Positions 10,972 to 21,355 of a DNA stretch of 64,000 bases are shown one piece after another (position 1 is the stretch's first letter; each line of letters opens with the position of its first letter). A program made the translations under genes and the position numbers. The stretch spans positions 20,459,063 to 20,523,062 of the forward strand of contig OZ035997.1 of assembly GCA_964035015.1 (NCBI GenBank), in the 5' to 3' direction. The notes below the pieces were generated by a model. The model was given only the letters and a program-made list of their open reading frames with translations, did not search any database and was not told where the DNA came from. Source of the DNA: Corallium rubrum. Taxonomy: Eukaryota > Cnidaria > Anthozoa > Scleralcyonacea > Coralliidae.

Positions 10972-11103
10972 ATGCCACTGACTGTGAAATCCTGTTGTTT
11001 TTTTTAAATAGTTTTACTGCATAAGATACTAAAGTTAAATCTAGGCAAAAAATGACAATAATTCGAAATTTAACAAGTTGACGAAGTGAATTTGATTGTT
11101 TAA

Positions 11104-11404
11104 AACGCCTATCTCAGGTTTGGGGATTTTACATATTCGAAATAGTTGGGTCTTCCTGAGAAAAATCATAATATATCTTATCAGCCCCAAATTTCAGCTT
11201 CATGGACTTTTTTTGCTGTCAAAGTTACCGGATGTGATGTCACACGAGGCATTAGTGTAGCAAGTAACAAAAGAAAATTGGTTGGAAATGCCTCTTGTGA
11301 CATCACATCCGGTAACTTTGACAGCGAAAAACTCCATGAAGATGAAATTTTCGGCTGACAAGATATATTATCATTTTGCTCAGGAAGACCCAAATATTAC
11401 GACT
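11104..11404. mobile_element. MITE-A copy
   Basis: Same right-arm truncation as the 6,266 copy, so these two units share a recent ancestor. TTAA at 11,100-11,103 and 11,405-11,408. Confidence 0.85.
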
Positions 11405-11467
11405 TTAAAGCAAACGTATAATGTGTTGAAATCTACAATATTTTTCAAAATCGCTATGTTTCGGTCC

Positions 11468-11554
11468 GCTCCAGGGGCTCAGTTGGTTAGCGCATCGTAC
11501 TAATAGGCAGTATGCGATATGCGAAGGTCGAGGGTTCGAGCCCCTCCTGGAGCA
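11468..11554 (+). pseudogene. tRNA-Ile copy with AAT anticodon
   Basis: The loop reads CTAATA, changing TAT to AAT, which would still be an isoleucine anticodon. Position 8 is also changed (CCAGGGGC), so function is doubtful. Confidence 0.65.
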
Positions 11555-11750
11555 GTAACTTGTCTTCTTTTTTTTATATAGTTTAAAGAAAGGACATTTC
11601 CAGATATGCTTTATCAACGCAACGCATTTCTTGTATATTTAATTTAGATATCTAGAAATAGAATTTTCATGTCGACGTAATTTTTTTGTGTGCAAAGTTT
11701 AGATTTTTTTAGTGATAGTTAGGTAGTCTTAGGTGTGGATAAACGTGTTC

Positions 11751-11824
11751 AGCAGGGTGGCGCAGTCGAAGCGTGCTGGGCCCATAACCGGCCAGAGGTT
11801 GATGGATCGAAGCGATCTCCTGCA
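11751..11824 (+). pseudogene. iMet-like variant (CCGG anticodon arm)
   Basis: Nearly the same as the 6,910 copy, including the GTCGAAG D loop and the AAGCGATC T stem. Confidence 0.72.
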
Positions 11825-12020
11825 AATGCTATACTGACTGTGAAATCCTGTTATTTTGAAATAGTTTTACTGCATAAAATGCTAAAGTTAAATATATAGG
11901 CAAAAAATAATTATAATTCGAGATTAAACAAGCTAACAAATTCAATTTTTTTGTGTTAAGCAAACCTATAATATATCAAAATCTACAATGTTTTTTTTCA
12001 AAAGCGCTATGTTTCGATCC

Positions 12021-12107
12021 GCTCCAGTGGTTCAGTTGCTTAGCGCATCGTACTTATAGGCAGTATGCGAAATGCGAAGGTCGAGGGTTCGAGCCCCTCC
12101 TGGAGCA
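12021..12107 (+). tRNA. tRNA-Ile(UAU), D-arm variants
   Basis: 87 nt. Carries GGTTCAGTTGCTTAG in the D arm (two changes). Other arms are normal. Confidence 0.8.
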
Positions 12108-12307
12108 GTAATTTTTCTCCTTTTTTTATATAGTTTAAAGAAAGGACATTTCCAGATATTCTTTACCAACGCAACGCATTTTCTAACTTCATATAATTAT
12201 AAAATATCAAGAAATAGAATTTTCATATCGAAATAATATTTCTTGTGTGCAAAGTTTAGATTTTTTTAGAAGTAGTTAGGCAGTCTTAGGGGTGGAAAAA
12301 CGTGTTC

Positions 12308-12379
12308 AGCAGGGTGGCGCAGTGGAAGCGTGCTGGGCCCATAATCCAGAGGTCGATGGATCGAAACCATCTCCTGCTA
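12308..12379 (+). tRNA. tRNA-iMet(CAU), one G:U in anticodon stem
   Basis: 72 nt. ATAATCCAG replaces ATAACCCAG, turning one initiator-type G:C pair into G:U. Confidence 0.82.
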
Positions 12380-12510
12380 ATGCCATTGGCTGTGAAATCC
12401 TGTTGTTTTTTTAAATAGTTTTACTGCACAAGGTACTAAAGTTAAATCTAGGCAAAAAATGACAATAATTCGAAATTTAACAAGTTGACAAAGTCAATTT
12501 GATTGTTTAA

Positions 12511-12842
12511 AACGCCCATCTCACGTTTGGGGATTTTACATATTCGAAATAGTTGGGTCTTCCGGATGAAAATCATAATATATCTTATCAGCCCCAAAGT
12601 TCAGCTTCATGGACTTTTTTTGCTGTCAAAGTTACCGGATGTGACGTCACAAGAGGCATTTTTGTAGCAAGTAACAAAAGAAAATTGGTTGGGAATGCCT
12701 CTTGTGACATCACATCCGGTAACTTTGACAGCGAAAAACTCCATGAAGATGAAATTTTCGGCTGACAAGATATATTATGATTTTGCTGAGGAAAACCCAA
12801 ATATTACAAATATGTAAAATCCCCAAACGTGAGATAGGCACT
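12511..12842. mobile_element. MITE-A copy
   Basis: Full-length with TTAA at 12,507-12,510 and 12,843-12,846. Confidence 0.86.
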
Positions 12843-12905
12843 TTAAAGCAAACGTATAATATATCAAAATCTACAATATTTTTCAAAATCGCTATGTTTC
12901 GGTCC

Positions 12906-12993
12906 GCTTCAGTGGCTCAGTTGGTTAGCCCATCGTACTTATAGGCAGTATGAGAAATACCGACGGTCGAGGGTTCGAGCCCCTCCTGGAGCA
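12906..12993 (+). pseudogene. tRNA-Ile copy, anticodon stem damaged
   Basis: 88 nt. The 3' anticodon stem/intron region reads TGAGAAATACCGACGG, so the TCGTA/TGCGA pairing is lost. Start is GCTTCAG. Confidence 0.75.
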
Positions 12994-13119
12994 GTAATTT
13001 TTCTTCTTTTTAAAATATCAAGAAACAGAATTTTCACATCGACGTAATATATTTTGTGGGCAAAGTTTAGACTTTTTTTAGAAGTAGTTAGGTAGTCTTA
13101 GGTGGGGAGAAACGTGTTC

Positions 13120-13191
13120 AGCAGGGTGGCGCAGTGGAAGCGTGCTGGGCCCATAACCCAGAGGTCGAAGGATCGCAACCATCTCCTGCTA
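13120..13191 (+). pseudogene. tRNA-iMet copy with T-arm changes
   Basis: T arm GAAGGATCGCAACCATC has one broken pair and a loop change; the remainder is normal. Confidence 0.65.
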
Positions 13192-13319
13192 ATGCCACTG
13201 GCTGTGAAATCCTGTTATTTTTAAATAGTTTTACTGCATAAGATACTAAAGTTAAATCTAGGCAAAAATAACAATACTTCTAGATTTAACAAGTTGACAA
13301 AGTCAATTTGATTGTTTAA

Positions 13320-13650
13320 AACGCCTATCTCAGGTTTGGGGATTTTACATATTCGAAATAGATGGGTCTTCCTGAGCAAAATTATAATATATCTGTCAGC
13401 CGAAAATTTCATCTTCATGGACTTTTTTGGCTGTCAAAGTTACCGGATGTGATGTCACAAGAGGCATTTTTGTAGCAAGTAACAAAAGAAAATTGGTTGG
13501 GAATGCCTCTCGTGACATCACATCCGGTAACTTTGACAGCGAAAAACTCCATGAAGATGAAATTTTCGGTTGACAAGATATATTATGATTTTGCTCAGGA
13601 AGACCCACATATTACGAATATGTAAAATCCCCAAACGTGACATGGGCACT
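13320..13650. mobile_element. MITE-A copy
   Basis: Full-length with TTAA at 13,316-13,319 and 13,651-13,654. Confidence 0.86.
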
Positions 13651-13714
13651 TTAAAGCAAACATATAATATATCAAAATCTATGATATTTTTTCAAAATCG
13701 CTATGTTTCGATCT

Positions 13715-13801
13715 GCTCCAGTGGCTCAGTTTGTTAGCGCGTCGTACTTATAGACAGTATGCGAAATGCGAAGGTCGAGGGTTCGAGCCCCTCCTGGAGC
13801 A
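13715..13801 (+). tRNA. tRNA-Ile(UAU)
   Basis: 87 nt. One D-loop change (CAGTTTGTTAG). Anticodon, intron and T arm match the 5,776 gene. Confidence 0.88.
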
Positions 13802-14003
13802 GTAATTTTTGTTCTTTTTTTATAATAGTTTAAAGAAAGGACATTACCAGATATGCTTTATCAACGCAACGCATTTTCTAACTTCATATAATTATAAAAT
13901 ATCAAGAAATAGAATGTTCATATCGAAGTAATATTTTGTGTTTGCAAAGTTTAGATTTTTTTTAGAAGTAGTTAGGTAGTCTTAGGGGTGGAAAAACGTG
14001 TTC

Positions 14004-14075
14004 AGCAGAGTGGCGCAGTGGAAGCATGCTGGGCCCATAACCCAGAGGTCGATGGATCAAAACCATCTCCTGCTA
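14004..14075 (+). tRNA. tRNA-iMet(CAU), minor changes
   Basis: 72 nt with AGCAGAG, GAAGCATGC and an ATCAAAA T loop. Stems still mostly pair; the B box has one change, so transcription may be weaker. Confidence 0.7.
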
Positions 14076-14263
14076 ATGCTATAGGCTGGGCAATCCTGTT
14101 ATCTTGAAATAGTTTTACTGCTTAAAATACTAAAATTAAATCTAGGCAAAGAATAACAATAATTCGAGATTTAACAAGCGGACAAAGTCAATTGTTTTGT
14201 TTAAAGCAAACGTATAATATATCAAAATCTACAATATTTTCTCAAATCGCTATGTTTCGGTTC

Positions 14264-14350
14264 GTCCCAGTGGCTCAGTTGGTTAACGCATCGTACTTAT
14301 AGACAGTATGCGAAATGCGAAGGTCGAGGGTTCGAGCCCCTCCTGGAGCA
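14264..14350 (+). pseudogene. tRNA-Ile(UAU) with acceptor mismatch
   Basis: Starts GTCCCAG opposite CTGGAGC, so two acceptor pairs are disturbed. The rest is intact. Confidence 0.6.
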
Positions 14351-14579
14351 GTAATTTTTCTCCTTTTTTTATATAGTTTAAAGAAAGGACATTTCCAGAT
14401 ATTCTTTATCAACGCAACGCATGTCAATCTAACTTCATATAATTAAATACCAGGGCGACTTGTTTAATTAATTTAGATATCTAGAAATAGAATTTTCATG
14501 TCGACGTAATTTTTTTTGTGCGCAAATTTAGATTTTTTTAGAAATATTTAGGTAGTTTTAGGTGTGGATAAACGTGTTC

Positions 14580-14653
14580 AGCACGGTGGCGCAGTCGAAG
14601 CCTGCTGGTACCATAACCGGCCAGTGGTTGCTGGATCGAAACTATCTCCTGCA
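14580..14653 (+). pseudogene. iMet-like variant (CCGG arm), strongly decayed
   Basis: AGCACGG acceptor, CTGGTACCATAACCGG anticodon arm and TTGCTGGATCGAAACTATC T arm. Confidence 0.7.
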
Positions 14654-14849
14654 AATGCTATACTGAGTGTGAAATCCTGTAATTTTGAAATAATTTTACT
14701 GCATAAAATGCTAAAGTTAAATAAATAGGCAAAAAATAATTATAATTCGAGATTAAACAAGCTAACAAATTCAATTTTTTTTGTGTTAAGCAAACATATA
14801 ATATATAAAAATCTACAATATTTTTTTCAAAATTGCTATGTTTCGATCC

Positions 14850-14936
14850 GCTCCAGTGGCTCAGTTGCTTAGCGCATCGTACTTATAGGCAGTATGCGAA
14901 ATGCGAAGGTCGAGGCTTCGAGCCCCTCCTGGAGCA
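14850..14936 (+). pseudogene. tRNA-Ile(UAU) with B-box change
   Basis: GAGGCTTCGAGC in place of GAGGGTTCGAGC breaks the last T-stem pair and alters the B box. Confidence 0.65.
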
Positions 14937-15137
14937 GGAATTTTTCTCCTTTTTTATATAGTTTAAAGAAAGGACATTTCCAGATATTCTTTATCAACGC
15001 AACGCATTTTCTAACTTCATATAATTATAAAATATCAAGAAATAGAATGTTCATATCGAAGTAATATTTTTTTGTGTGTAAAGTTTAGACTTTTTTTAGA
15101 AGCAGTTAGGTAGTCTTAGGTGTGGAAAAACATGTTC

Positions 15138-15209
15138 AGCAGGGTGGCGCAGTGGAAGCGTGCTGGGCCCATAACCCAGAGGTCGATGGATCGAAACCAT
15201 CTCCTGCTA
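15138..15209 (+). tRNA. tRNA-iMet(CAU), intact
   Basis: Same 72-nt sequence as the 6,064 gene. Confidence 0.95.
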
Positions 15210-15316
15210 ATGCTACTGGCTGTGAAATCCTGTTACTTTCAAATAGTTTTACAGCATAAAATACTAAAGTTAAATAATCTAGGCAAAAAGTAATAATAAT
15301 TCGAGATTTAACAAGC

Positions 15317-15597
15317 CATAGTCCCTGGAATTATATTGTCTGGCAACGCGGCGATCATCAAAGCGGTTAACAATGAGCTACAATTTAGGTTGAGGGTGGC
15401 AAATAAGGTGCACAATCTTTTGTTTTACGTTCATTAATATTTATAAAGCAACGCTGCTATTGGTTGATTGCTTCATTATACCAAAAATACAATGTGTTCA
15501 GCAAGCGTTAAGATGAAATAAGGTGCACAAACGTGAACAAAAACCTTGAACAAAGACTTTGGCCGCGTTTCCAGACAATTTATTTCTAGGGACTATG
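15317..15597. mobile_element. 281-bp MITE with CATAGTCC ends
   Basis: Ends CATAGTCCCTGGA and, inverted, CATAGTCCCTAGA. It interrupts array spacer, and AACAAGC is present on both sides (15,310-15,316; 15,598-15,604) though single in other units. So there is a 7-bp, or poorly kept 8-bp, target duplication. Confidence 0.82.
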
Positions 15598-15691
15598 AAC
15601 AAGCTAACAAATTCAATTTTTTTTGTGTTAAGCAAACATATAATATATCAAAATCTACAATATTTTTTTCAAAATCGCTATGTTTCGATCC

Positions 15692-15803
15692 GCTCCAGTG
15701 GCTCAGTTGGTTGGCGCGTCGTACTTAGACTACATGCACACGGTAACGTTTTCGAGTGTTTTCGTAACCAGTCAGAGGTTGATGGATCGAAACCATCTCC
15801 TGC
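15692..15803 (+). pseudogene. Chimeric tRNA: Ile 5' half joined to iMet 3' half
   Basis: Same junction as the 8,274 copy (TCGTACTTAGACTACATGCA), so both descend from one event. One D-loop change (GGTTGGCG). Confidence 0.8.
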
Positions 15804-15920
15804 GTGCAAATGCTATACTGGCTGTGAAATCCTGCTATATTGAAATAGTTTTACAGCATAAAATACTAAAGTTAAACCTTGCCAGAAAATAATAACAATT
15901 CGACATTTAACAAGCTAACA

Positions 15921-16087
15921 AATAGCGAAGCGCCCAAATGACGTCAAATTCATGTTTGTCTGAGTTTATAATTTAAGATATGAGTTTATGATTTAAGAAA
16001 ATGGTTCATTAGAAATCCCTCGAGATTAAATTTTGGTTTGTTTGTCTGAGTTTTGGTCTACAAATAGTAATTGTGCGCTTCGCTATT
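15921..16087. mobile_element. AATAGCGAAGCGC element, copy 3
   Basis: Again just downstream of a chimeric tRNA. Its centre matches copy 1 rather than copy 2. Confidence 0.7.
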
Positions 16088-16163
16088 CGATTTTTTTGTG
16101 TAAAGCAAACATATAATATATCAAAATCTACAATATTTTTTCAAAATCGCTATGTTTCGATCT

Positions 16164-16250
16164 GCTCCAGTGGCTCAGTTTGTTAGCGCATCGTACTTAT
16201 AGACAGTATGCGAAATGCGAAGGTCGAGGGTTCGAGCCCCTCCTGGAGCA
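16164..16250 (+). tRNA. tRNA-Ile(UAU)
   Basis: 87 nt. D loop CAGTTTGTTAG as at 13,715; other arms intact. Confidence 0.88.
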
Positions 16251-16451
16251 GTAATTTTTGTTCTTTTTTTATATAGTTTAAAGAAAGGACATTACCAGAT
16301 ATGCTTTATCAACGCAACGCATTTTCTAACTTCATATAATTATAAAATATCAAGAAATAGAATGTTCATATCGAAGTAATATTTTGTGTGTGCAAAGTTT
16401 AGATTTTTTTTAGAAGTAATTAGGTAGTCTTAGGGGTGGAAAAACGTGTTC

Positions 16452-16523
16452 AGCAGGGTGGCGCATTTGAAGCGTGCTGGGCCCATAACCCAGAGGTCGA
16501 TGGATCGAAACCATCTCCTGCTA
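16452..16523 (+). pseudogene. tRNA-iMet(CAU) with D-arm damage
   Basis: GCGCATTTGAAGC replaces GCGCAGTGGAAGC, affecting the A box. Anticodon and T arms are normal. Confidence 0.65.
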
Positions 16524-16653
16524 ATGCCACTGGCTGTGAAATCCTGTTTTTTTATAAATAGGTTTACTGCATAAGATACTAAAGTTAAATCTAGGCAAAA
16601 AATAACAATAATTCCAGATTTAACAAGTTGACGAAGTCAATTTGATTGTTTAA

Positions 16654-16954
16654 AACGCCTATCTCACGTTTGGGGATTTTACATATTCGAAATAGTTGGG
16701 TCTCCCTGAGAAAAAATCATAATATATCTTATCAGCCGAAAATTTCATCTTCATGGACTTTTTTTGCTGTCAAAGTTTCGGATGTGATGTCACAAGAGGC
16801 ATTAGTGTAGCAAGTAACAAAAGAAAATTGGTTGGAAATGCCTCTTGTGACATCACATCCGGTAACTTTGACAGCGAAAAACTCCATGAAGATGAAATTT
16901 TCGGCTGACAAGATATATTATCATTTTGCTCAGGAAGACCCAAATATTACGACT
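16654..16954. mobile_element. MITE-A copy
   Basis: Right-truncated type, as at 6,266 and 11,104. TTAA at 16,650-16,653 and 16,955-16,958. Confidence 0.85.
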
Positions 16955-17017
16955 TTAAAGCAAACGTATAATATATCAAAATCTACAATATTTTTCAAAA
17001 TCGCTATGCTTCGGTCC

Positions 17018-17104
17018 GCTCCAGTGGCTCAGTTGGTTAGCGCATCGTACTTATAGGCAGTATGCGAAATGCGAAGGTCGAGGGTTCGAGCCCCTCCTGG
17101 AGCA
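17018..17104 (+). tRNA. tRNA-Ile(UAU), intact
   Basis: 87 nt, same as the 7,720 gene. Confidence 0.93.
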
Positions 17105-17298
17105 GTAATTTGTCTTTTTTTTTTATATAGTTTAAAGAAAGGACATTTCCAGATATGCTTTATCAACGGAACACATTTCTGGTATTTTAATTTAGATATC
17201 TAGAAATAGAATTTTCATATCGACGTAATTTTTTTGTGTGCAAAGTTTAGATTTTTTTAGCGATAGTTAGGTAGTCTTGGGTGTGGATAAACGTGTTC

Positions 17299-17373
17299 CG
17301 CACGGTGGCGCAGTCGAAGCGTGCTGGGGCCCATAACCGGCCAGAGGCTGATGGATCGAAACGATCTCCTGCA
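17299..17373 (+). pseudogene. iMet-like variant (CCGG arm)
   Basis: Starts CGCACGG and has an extra G (CTGGGGCCCATAACCGG). Confidence 0.7.
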
Positions 17374-17557
17374 AATGCTATACTGACTGTGAAATCCTGT
17401 TATTTTGAAATAGTTTTACTGCATAAAAAAAGTTAAAACGAGGCAAAAAATAATAATTCGAGATTCAGCAAGCTGACAAAGTCAATTTGTTTGTTTAAAG
17501 CAAACGTATAATATATCAAAATCTGCCATATTTGTCAAAATCGCTACGTGTCGGTCC

Positions 17558-17644
17558 GCTTCAGTGGCTCAGTTGGTTAGCGCGTCGTACTTATAGACAG
17601 TATGCGAAATGCGAAGGTCGAGGGTTCGAGCCCCTCCTGGAGCA
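17558..17644 (+). tRNA. tRNA-Ile(UAU), acceptor G:U
   Basis: GCTTCAG opposite CTGGAGC leaves one U:G pair; other arms intact. Followed by a (TA)n tract at 17,663-17,682. Confidence 0.85.
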
Positions 17645-17855
17645 GTAATTTGTCTTCTTTTTTATATATATATATATATATAGTTTAAAGAAAGGACATT
17701 TCCTGATATGCTTTATCAACGCAACGCATTTCTTGTATATTTAATTCAGATATCTAGAAATAGAATTTTCATATTGACGTAATTTTTTTGTGTGCAAAGT
17801 TTAGATTTTTTTTAGTAATAGTTAGGTATAGTCTTAGGTGTGGATAAACGTGTTC

Positions 17856-17930
17856 CGCACGGTGGCGCAGTCGAAGCGTGCTGGGGCCCATAACCGGCCA
17901 GAGGCTGATGGATCGAAACGATCTCCTGCA
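17856..17930 (+). pseudogene. iMet-like variant (CCGG arm)
   Basis: Same as the 17,299 copy; the two units are recent duplicates. Confidence 0.7.
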
Positions 17931-18115
17931 AATGCTATACTGACTGTGAAATCCTGTTATTTTGAAATAGTTTTACTGCATAAAAAAAGTTAAAACGAGG
18001 CAAAAAATAATAATTCGAGATTCAGCAAGTTGACAAAGTCAATTTGTTTGTTTAAAGCAAACGTATAATATATCAAAATCTGTCATATTTGTCAAGATCG
18101 CTTTTGTGTTGGTCC

Positions 18116-18204
18116 GCTTCTGTGGCTCAGTTGGTTAGCGCGTCGTACTTATAGACAGCACGCGAAATGCGAAGGTCGAGGGTGTTCGAGCCCCTCCTGG
18201 AGCA
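18116..18204 (+). pseudogene. tRNA-Ile(UAU) with GT insertion in the T arm
   Basis: 89 nt. GGGTGTTCGAGC adds two bases and disturbs the B box; start is GCTTCTG. Confidence 0.7.
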
Positions 18205-18404
18205 GTAATTTTTGTTCTTTTCTTATATAGTTTAAAGAAAGGACATCACCAGATATGCTTTATCAACGCAACGCATTTTCTAACTTCATATAATTATAAA
18301 ATATCAAGAAATGGAATTTTCATATCGGAGTAATATTTTTTGTGTTCAAAGTTTAGATTTTTTTAGAAGTAGTTAGGTAGTCTTAGGGGTGGGAAAACGT
18401 GTTC

Positions 18405-18476
18405 AGCAGGGTGGCGCAGTGGAAGCGTGCTGGACCCCTAACCCAGAGGTCGATGGATCGAAACCATCTCCTGCTA
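18405..18476 (+). pseudogene. tRNA-iMet copy with CCT anticodon
   Basis: Anticodon arm CTGGACCCCTAACCCAG changes CAT to CCT and weakens one stem pair. Confidence 0.65.
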
Positions 18477-18545
18477 ATGCCACTGGCTGTGAAACTCCTG
18501 GGGTTTTTTTTTAAATAGTTTTACTGCATAAGATACTAAAGTTAA

Positions 18546-19066
18546 AGTGCCACTAACCCCCCAAAATTTTTTTCGCAAATCTAAAAGCCCTTATTGAGTG
18601 GATTAGTCCAGTGAATAAATTATTGGTATTGGACATTTCTTTGGTCTTCTGTAGACCACCAAAGTTGCAAAAATTGGCATATGCATGTCCCATGGCGGAG
18701 AAGAAAAGGGAATGGGTATATTCCTGGTGTGACGTCAGACAAGCCAAACAAGGAGCTCATTTGAGCTCTGTCTGCTGAATGCATAGAATTTTTACATTGA
18801 GTTAGTTGGGAAAATGACTTTTCAACTCAAAAAATTCTATGTATTCACCACACAGAGCTCAAAGAGTTCCTTGTTTGACTTGTGTGACGTAACACCAGGA
18901 ATATACCCATTCCCTTTCCTACTCCGCCATGGGACATGCAGATGCAACTTTGGACGTCTGCAGAAGATCAACGAAACGTCCAATACCAATAATTTATTAA
19001 CTGGCCTAATCCACTCAATAAGGGCTCTTAGATTTCCGAGAAAAAGTTTTTGGGGTTAGTGGCACT
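18546..19066. mobile_element. 521-bp foldback element, TTAA target
   Basis: Ends AGTGCCACTAACCCC and, inverted, AGTGCCACTAACCCC; arms of about 240 bp. TTAA at 18,542-18,545 and 19,067-19,070, with the uninterrupted spacer (AAAGTTAAATC) seen in other units. The AGTGCC terminus resembles one end of MITE-A, so both may use the same piggyBac-like transposase. Confidence 0.85.
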
Positions 19067-19135
19067 TTAAATCTGGGCAAAAAATAACAATCATTCGAGA
19101 TTTAACAAGTTGATAAAGTCAATTTGATTGTTTAA

Positions 19136-19180
19136 AACGCCTATCTCACGTTTGGGGATTTTACATATTCGAAATAGTTG
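19136..19180. mobile_element. MITE-A left end, split copy
   Basis: Left end of MITE-A (AACGCCTATCTCACG...) stops at GAAATAGTTG, where foreign sequence starts. The missing right part appears at about 32,136-32,394. Confidence 0.7.
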
Positions 19181-19480
19181 ATTTGAGATGTATTGACTTG
19201 ACAACATATGAAATAAAACTCTCTTGGTTTAAACGGCTGACTCGACTATTTTATTAACGTTGTCAAGCATAGTCGCTTATTTGGCTTTAGTTTATAAAGT
19301 AAACGATGCCTTGGATGAACAAACCGTTTGGCAAGCTGTTCGAAAGACATTGAATCATTGTCTTCAGAGGGGTTTGCCAGAATATAAACTGTCAAGGGTT
19401 AAACGGCTGACTCGGCTATTTTATTAACGTCGTCAAGCATCTTGTTAATGTTGCTACGGCTGATATTTGCGTATTTATGC
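19181..19480 (+). other. Short repeats and a 40-residue reading frame
   Basis: The motif AAACGGCTGACTCG plus flank occurs twice (19,228 and 19,398). Between them is a frame (about 19,301-19,430, stop TAA) reading DALDEQTVWQAVRKTLNHCL. It looks protein-like, but I do not recognise it. Confidence 0.3.
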
Positions 19481-19484
19481 TCAG

Positions 19485-19640
19485 TGCACGTGCAGGAGAC
19501 AAAAGAGAAAACTCATTAAAGTTACTAATGACCAAAACTTAACCGGATTTGCATATACTGTAAGTAGAATATTTAATTCATTTTAGGGATGATCATGAGT
19601 TTTTTGGGGATAATAAGGGGCATGAAGAGGTGTTAATGCG
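19485..19640 (+). repeat. Paralogous segment shared with 24,213-24,340
   Basis: Both copies keep KVTND.NLT.FAYTV in one frame, suggesting a decayed coding segment of the same element. Confidence 0.45.
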
Positions 19641-20345
19641 TGGGCAAGTTCAGGCGAGAAAGTCATTAGGACAGGTTCTGAAATTACGAAACTAAAGAGA
19701 TCGGCTTACGAGGAGAACCTTGTTGAAAAATATGGAAACGTTACGAACAAAAGCAATTTGAACTAATGTTGTATGTGTTATGAGGACATAATAGAGTTAA
19801 TCCGAAATAAACGTGTAGATTGAACTTGCTCATTTTTAATACATATTAATATCCTTTTGCGGGACATATGTGTCCTGGAAGGACTTTTATTTGATAATTA
19901 GTCCCTTTTGAATAATACCCCATACGTCCTCTCTGATCCCCCAAAGACCCTATCTTACCCCAAAAGATACCCCTATCAACCCTGGGGCACCCCTTTGATC
20001 GATCGTGAATTCGACGGTTGCTAACAATTATTTCACAAACGTTGTTTTTCAACTAAAGAAACCTATAGAAAATATATTCTTGAACAGTCTGAGAACTTAA
20101 TCATTACAAGAGAGAATATACCGAAATGGCCATTCAGTCAAACGTATTAATTTAGGAGTATATTAGTTTAGGAGTATATTTCGTTTGTTTTCGCGTATGT
20201 GTATGCAAAATATTACATTGTATAATAAATATTACTGGGAGTATATTTCGTTAGGAGTATATTAGTTTAGGAGTATATTTCGTTTGTTTTCTTTCAATGA
20301 TGTGGTGGCTCTTAAAAGAGCCGGTTTTTTTGTTTTTGTTTTGGG

Positions 20346-20825
20346 TTATATTGCAACCCAGAGACAGCCACATGTTGTTGACTGCCCGCAAAACATTGCA
20401 GCATTCACATTCAAACCATTAACTATCCTCCTTGACTCCTTCACACACGCCTTGTGGACCGTAGACTGACAGCAGGATGTCTTTAACAGGTTCTCTTGTC
20501 CCTCAGTTTGGGCTAAGCACAAGAAACAAAACTTGGAAACATCATACTTCCTTCGGCAACAGGCACACCGAACTTCTTCACCTTGGGATGAAGAAGTAGT
20601 TATCCACGTTTGCAAACATCTTGCATGTGTAAAATGTTTACAACAGGTAGTTGATAACGCCCATCGTTCTCCTCTTTTGATACTTTCCAAACAGACGTGA
20701 CACTCTTCTTCTTCTGTGTCTGGATTCTCAGCGGTTATCCAGAACCCAAACAGTTGAAATGTTTCATTTGGTAGAATTAGGTCTGGTGATGGTAGTACCC
20801 CAACTTGATCCATACTCATCCGCAA
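20346..20825 (-). CDS. Tandem RING-type zinc-finger protein
   Basis: 159 residues. The first RING-H2-like motif runs over residues 42-90 (C42-x2-C45, C62, H64, H67, C70, C87, C90). A second cysteine/histidine cluster starts at residue 100 (C100-x2-C103, C118, H124, C127). RING domains usually act as E3 ubiquitin ligases; the double arrangement is also known from DNA-virus proteins. The N-terminal 40 residues recur at 24.8-24.94 kb in a truncated copy. The first Met (20,825) is used because the paralogue starts at the same residue. Host or viral origin is open; its place beside the viral palindrome favours the mobile block. Confidence 0.6.
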   Translation of the reverse strand: MRMSMDQVGVLPSPDLILPNETFQLFGFWITAENPDTEEEECHVCLESIKRGERWALSTTCCKHFTHARCLQTWITTSSSQGEEVRCACCRRKYDVSKFCFLCLAQTEGQENLLKTSCCQSTVHKACVKESRRIVNGLNVNAAMFCGQSTTCGCLWVAI

Positions 20826-20929
20826 TGTTTGAGTGTATTTGTGATGTTATTTGGTTCGTTCCGCATTTATAATGTTGGAACATGTTCACTCTACTTATCG
20901 TTAATCATTAAAAGTTTAATGAAAAAAAG

Positions 20930-21355
20930 TGGTGTTACATCAATCAATGTACTGTACATGTAGTTAAAAACTTGATGTAAACAGTGTTTACAATTGGCAA
21001 CTACATACAGTATACTATACCTGTTGGACATTTTTATAAAATTGAAGTGTGTGTCAAAACCAAAACCTTAATCGCTCTGAGGCGTTTTTAGAAAATGCTG
21101 CACTTCCCAAAACCCATTTTTTAAAGTATAAGCGGAGGAAAAAATGAGGAAAAAAAGTCTGTCCTCTCAAACATCTCTTCCCGTCGAATTCCAACATTTT
21201 GAGGCTGTTTTTGGCAAAATAAAAAAAAGTGCGCCGGTAGCCTCATATTCTATACTACTGAAGTTAGCGTTCCAGAGATGAAGGGAGAATGGAGGCAGTA
21301 TGGAGTTCACTGATCAGATCAAGAACTTTGGACTCTTCGGAGCATTTTGAAAACA
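20930..21355. other. No gene recognised
   Basis: Unique AT-rich sequence between the RING gene and the minisatellite. No supported frame. Confidence 0.4.
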
